NCBI RefSeq assembly: GCF_001761385.1
Contig: NZ_CP017476.1
Coordinates: 4,825,501 to 4,889,500 of the forward strand
Length of the DNA stretch: 64,000 bases
Direction: 5' to 3'
Origin: Hydrogenophaga crassostreae
GTDB lineage: Bacteria > Pseudomonadota > Gammaproteobacteria > Burkholderiales > Burkholderiaceae_C
A model generated the notes under the pieces. That model did not search any database. It was not told the origin of the DNA and saw only the letters and a program-made list of their open reading frames with translations. Shown here piece by piece: positions 61,027 to 64,000 of the stretch. Numbering within the stretch: the stretch's first letter is position 1; the number at the start of each line of letters is the position of its first letter. A program made the translations under genes and the position numbers.

Positions 61027-61569
61027 ATGGACACGCCACTTCGTAACGTAAAACCCAATATCGTTCAGTCGATTCGCGCCCACGGCGTGAAAGACCTGCA
61101 GGCTTCGGCCGAGCAGCTGGGTCACCATTTCCTGTATGCCAACCTGGCCAAAGCCCAGAGCAAGCAGGACGTGCTGGAATTGATCGCAGCGCAATACACC
61201 TTGCCACCGCATTTCGGCAAGAATTTCGACGCGCTCTACGACTGCATGACCGATCTGGTGCACAAGTCGGGCCCGCAGACCGGCTTCATCGTCGTGCTGG
61301 AGCATATTCCTGCCCATGCCAAATTCGACAAAGAGGCGCGCGAGCAACTGCTGGATATCTTCCGCGACACGGCCGACTATTGGCACGACCGCAAGATTCC
61401 CTTCCGCTGCTTCTACTCGTTCTCCGTGGCGCGCTCGCCCAAGGGTGAAACGCAGATCGAAGTCGACAACGAAGAGCCCATGCCCACGGACAAGATCCTG
61501 GACGTGAGCCCAATGGCGTTGCGCATGAGCAGCCCGTTCAACGCAGGTTATTGGCTGAACGCTGCCTGA
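61027..61569 (+). CDS. Barstar-family ribonuclease inhibitor
   Basis: From the ATG at 61027 the product is 180 residues, longer than classical barstar (about 90). The barstar core is LAKAQSKQDVLELIAAQYTLPPHFGKNFDALYDCMTDLVHKSG near residues 40-83, including the NFDALYDCMTDL helix that plugs the RNase active site. The C-terminal 70 residues (PFRCFYSFSVARSPKGETQIEV) are an extension. It lies 58 bp after the RNase reading frames in the same direction, so the pair is toxin and inhibitor. Unlike the RNase, this gene is intact. Confidence 0.9.
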   Translation: MDTPLRNVKPNIVQSIRAHGVKDLQASAEQLGHHFLYANLAKAQSKQDVLELIAAQYTLPPHFGKNFDALYDCMTDLVHKSGPQTGFIVVLEHIPAHAKFDKEAREQLLDIFRDTADYWHDRKIPFRCFYSFSVARSPKGETQIEVDNEEPMPTDKILDVSPMALRMSSPFNAGYWLNAA

Positions 61570-61573
61570 CGAT

Positions 61574-61660
61574 TGGGTCCGCCTCCGCGCCGCGCCTGCG
61601 GCGCGTCACCCCCTCAAAGGGGCAATGCAGGTGGACCGACCAAGCCGGATCCACGGCTTC
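61574..61660 (+). repeat. Dispersed three-hairpin repeat, copy behind barstar
   Basis: It starts four bases after the barstar stop in the sense direction: GCGCCGCGCCTGCGGCGCGTCACCC, CCCCTCAAAGGGGCAATGC, then CCAAGCCGGATCCACGGCTTC. Last hairpin degenerate. Confidence 0.75.
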
Positions 61661-61670
61661 CTCGATTTGA

Positions 61671-61700
61671 AAAAGCCGCTGCCATGGCAGCGGCTTTTTT
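61671..61700 (+). terminator. Terminator of barstar (bidirectional)
   Basis: A perfect palindrome AGCCGCTGCC/GGCAGCGGCT with a 2-base centre is flanked by an A run and a T6 run, so it can serve the plus-strand barstar and the convergent rsmA. Confidence 0.88.
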
Positions 61701-61784
61701 GCGCCTGCGGGGTTATGGAATCAGGGCACAACGGAACCGGATGTGCGGCTCCCACAGGGGGCGTGATGCCGAAAGCGGGGGGTG

Positions 61785-62549
61785 TTATTTCTGTACGGCC
61801 TGAGCCAAGGACACGTATTCGTGCACGGGCACTTCTTCGGCCCGGCGCTGCAAGTCAAACTCACCAGTGAAGCCTTGTTCGTCCAGCCAGCGGCCAAGGG
61901 TGTTGCGCAGAATTTTTCGACGCTGGCTAAACGCCACCTGCACCATCTGACCGTAGCGCTGCAAATCAATTGCAGGTGGTTCGGCAAGGGGCACCATGCG
62001 CACGATGGCACTGTCCACCCGCGGAGGGGGATCAAAACTCTCTGGCGGCACAAATAGCACGTTCTCCATCGCATACCGCCATTGCAGCATCACGCTCAAA
62101 CGGCTGTAATCACCCGTGGAAGGGGCCGCGACCATTCGGTCGATCACCTCTTTTTGCAGCATGAAGTGCTGATCCTGCACAACCGCCACATGATCCAGCA
62201 AATGAAACAGGATAGGCGTCGATATGTTGTATGGCAAATTGCCCACGACCCGGATTTTCCCAGGCGTCAAGCGCTCAGCCAGCGCTGAAAAATCGACTTT
62301 CAGCACATCAGATTCGACCACATCAAGCTGCGGCTGTTCACGCAAGCGAACCGCCAGATCCCGGTCAAGCTCGATCACGGTGAGTTGACCCAGGCGCTCA
62401 ACCAGCGGGCGGGTCAAGGCGGCCAGGCCGGGGCCGATTTCGATCATCACATCGCCCGCCTGAGGGGCAATCTCACTCACGATGGCTTCAATCACCAGCG
62501 CATCTTTGAGAAAATGCTGACCGAATCGCTTGCGCGCGATGTGCTTCAT
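61785..62549 (-). CDS. rsmA: 16S rRNA (adenine1518-N6/adenine1519-N6)-dimethyltransferase
   Basis: The 254-residue product (KsgA) has KRFGQHFLKDALVIEAIV, the SAM-binding loop IEIGPGLAALTRPL, ELDRDLAVRL and the catalytic NLPYNIST motif near residues 104-110. It dimethylates two adjacent adenines near the 3' end of 16S rRNA late in 30S assembly. It follows surA on the minus strand, the usual lptD-surA-(pdxA)-rsmA order; pdxA is absent here. Confidence 0.97.
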   Translation of the reverse strand: MKHIARKRFGQHFLKDALVIEAIVSEIAPQAGDVMIEIGPGLAALTRPLVERLGQLTVIELDRDLAVRLREQPQLDVVESDVLKVDFSALAERLTPGKIRVVGNLPYNISTPILFHLLDHVAVVQDQHFMLQKEVIDRMVAAPSTGDYSRLSVMLQWRYAMENVLFVPPESFDPPPRVDSAIVRMVPLAEPPAIDLQRYGQMVQVAFSQRRKILRNTLGRWLDEQGFTGEFDLQRRAEEVPVHEYVSLAQAVQK

Positions 62550-62580
62550 TTCAAACCTGAGAATTTAGGCGGCAAGCCGG

Positions 62581-63948
62581 TCACGGGCGAGGGGGGTCAC
62601 GGAATTCAACGTAGGCACGCGCACGCACATTTTGGGCCCAGATCTGCAAGGCCTCTTCAGCCTTCTGGTCGCGCAGCACATTGCGCACAGCTTCGCGTTG
62701 TTGCTCGGTCGTCATGGCAACCTGCTCGCGGTTGTCCAGGCGAATCAAATGCACGCCAAAACGGGAAACCGTCGGCTGTGACAATTCACCCGGCGACAGC
62801 CGGTCCATCACCGCTTCAAACTCCGGCACAAACTGCCCTGGCGCAACCCAGCCAAGGTCTCCGCCTTGGCTGGCTGAGCCATCCTGGCTGAATTGGCGCG
62901 CCAGCGACTCAAACGTCGCCTGCCCCTTGATCACCTTTTCCCGCATATCGGCCAGGCGCGCGATAGCCGCCTCCTGGCTCAACTGCGGACCCACCCGGAG
63001 AAGGATGTGGCTCGTGCGGGTTTTCACCACCATCAACTCGGGGGCCACGCTTTGGCGGCGGTCATCCACCTTGAGTACATGCCAACCCGCCGGGCTTCTA
63101 AATGGCTCAGACACGCCCCCCACGGGCAACCCCTTGGTGGACTGAACAAACAGGGTGGGCAACTGACTGGCCGTTCGCCAGCCAAATGATCCACCAGTCG
63201 CACCCTCCGGTGCGTCGGAAACCTCACGTGCCAGAGCGGCAAAATCTTCACCCGACCTTGCACGAGCGGCAACCGACTGGGCCTTGGCTTGAGCGCTTTG
63301 AGCCGTTTCCGCGTCGACGGACTCCGGCACTTTGATCAACACATGGCGCAGCAAGGTCTCGCCGCCTTCAGGGTTGCGCGCATTGAGCTCCTCAATGTGT
63401 CGATCGATCTCTGCATTGTTCACGCGCACGCGCTCGGTCTCACGATCGCGCACCTTTCGGAGCAACAGCTGGCTGCGCAACTCGTTGCGGAAACGGTTGA
63501 GATCCATGCCCTGCGCAACAATTCGCTGCCTGAATGCCTCCAGCCCGAGCTGGTTTTGGGCTGCCAGCGCCTGCTCGGCCTGGGCCAGTGCTGCGTCGTC
63601 CACCGACAGCCCCAACTCGGCTGCATCTTGCAGTTGCGCCCGCTCGGAAACCAGCAACTCCAGGACCCGTTGAGCCAGCTCATCGCGGGGTGGCAACGCC
63701 GTACCTTGCTGCGTCATTTGCTGTTCGATACGCAGCAGGCGCTGGCGCACCTCGTTGTTGGTGACCGGCTCAGAATTGACCAGGGCCACGATGTAATCCA
63801 CCGTCCGGCCATCAACCTGCGAAGCGACGGTACCGACGTCGGTATTCAGCGAGGCGCTCAGGCGCAAGGGCTGGGCCACAGCCGAAAGGCTCAGAGCACA
63901 GCCAGCGGCCAGAAGTGGCCAGAGAATTTTGCGTACAGCAAGTGTCAT
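62581..63948 (-). CDS. surA: Periplasmic peptidyl-prolyl isomerase / chaperone SurA
   Basis: The 455-residue product has a signal peptide (LWPLLAAGCALSLSAVAQP) and a SurA N-terminal domain (YIVALVNSEPVTNNEVRQRL). Two parvulin (PPIC) domains follow, about 195-290 (LRHVLIKVPESVD ... GGSFGWRTASQLP) and 305-405 (TSHILLRVGPQ ... SQGGDLGWVAPGQF). It carries unfolded outer-membrane proteins, including LptD, across the periplasm. It lies just after lptD and before rsmA on the minus strand. Confidence 0.96.
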   Translation of the reverse strand: MTLAVRKILWPLLAAGCALSLSAVAQPLRLSASLNTDVGTVASQVDGRTVDYIVALVNSEPVTNNEVRQRLLRIEQQMTQQGTALPPRDELAQRVLELLVSERAQLQDAAELGLSVDDAALAQAEQALAAQNQLGLEAFRQRIVAQGMDLNRFRNELRSQLLLRKVRDRETERVRVNNAEIDRHIEELNARNPEGGETLLRHVLIKVPESVDAETAQSAQAKAQSVAARARSGEDFAALAREVSDAPEGATGGSFGWRTASQLPTLFVQSTKGLPVGGVSEPFRSPAGWHVLKVDDRRQSVAPELMVVKTRTSHILLRVGPQLSQEAAIARLADMREKVIKGQATFESLARQFSQDGSASQGGDLGWVAPGQFVPEFEAVMDRLSPGELSQPTVSRFGVHLIRLDNREQVAMTTEQQREAVRNVLRDQKAEEALQIWAQNVRARAYVEFRDPPRP

Positions 63949-63960
63949 GGAGTCAGGTCG

Positions 63961-64000
63961 TCAGTCGTACTGGGGGAAGCGGCTGGGCGGGCTCACTTCT
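63961..64000 (-). CDS. lptD: Probable C-terminal end of LptD
   Basis: On the minus strand the frame entering the window reads EVSPPSRFPQYD and stops at 63961, 12 bp before the surA start. lptD precedes surA in most Proteobacteria and its C-terminus often ends in a short aromatic/acidic stretch like this one. Only 12 codons are visible, so the call rests on position. Confidence 0.55.
   Translation of the reverse strand, partial: EVSPPSRFPQYD

Overview
The window is high-GC chromosomal DNA from a betaproteobacterium of the order Burkholderiales. It looks most like Comamonadaceae, perhaps Hydrogenophaga-like; this is inferred from protein resemblance and gene order (yhdP/glnE, sucCD, recA-recX, tandem pilins with TfpX/Z, rsmA-surA-lptD), not from a marker gene. 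About 56 protein genes are supported. I found no rRNA, tRNA, CRISPR array, IS element or prophage.

Layout. 1-9.6 kb: yhdP (cut by the window edge) divergent from glnE, a rhomboid-family protease coupled to glnE, a glutathione transferase, purB and a diiron/MBL-fold protein. 9.6-16.3 kb: a DUF3717/DUF1289 protein, TerC behind a long leader resembling a manganese riboswitch, a small membrane protein, a BepA-type metalloprotease, moaC, and a type IV pilus cluster of TfpX/Z plus two pilins, each behind a sigma-54-like promoter. 16.3-23.8 kb: a one-strand signalling block of cyclic-nucleotide phosphodiesterase, CHASE2 adenylate cyclase, FHA protein, PP2C phosphatase and CHASE2 Ser/Thr kinase. 23.8-36 kb: sucCD, argC, recA-orf75-recX, a MarR regulator, a TctDE-like two-component system, a beta-alanine:pyruvate-type aminotransferase with a divergent LysR regulator, and a second GST.

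36-43 kb: topoisomerase III with a histone-H1-like tail and a C-terminal SWIB domain, divergent from a eukaryote-like SET methyltransferase across a Z-DNA-prone GC/CA tract; then a lipoprotein plus GHSLGG lipase with an XVIPCD-like tail, which looks like a type IV secretion effector/immunity pair; then birA and a SPOR protein. 43-48.4 kb: gap, tkt and a MurU-like nucleotidyltransferase, with several copies of a dispersed three-hairpin repeat. 48.4-49.3 kb: two paralogous small genes encoding peptides with a double-glycine leader and a Gly-Ser-Lys repeat core with Cys/Pro ends. This is the best candidate for an undescribed peptide system. 49.4-64 kb: a protein with a ParB-like NGHHR motif, pepP, a di-haem peroxidase, DUF6394 plus a RCK ion channel, MscS, a PfkB kinase, maeB, a frameshifted secreted RNase followed by a barstar gene, and rsmA, surA and the last codons of lptD.

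Together the genes cover central carbon metabolism (sucCD, gap, tkt, pfkB, maeB), envelope biogenesis (yhdP, bepA, surA, lptD), DNA repair and topology (recA/recX, topB) and regulation. Three small accessory loci (the lipase pair, the double-glycine peptides and the RNase/barstar locus) look like tools for bacterial competition.
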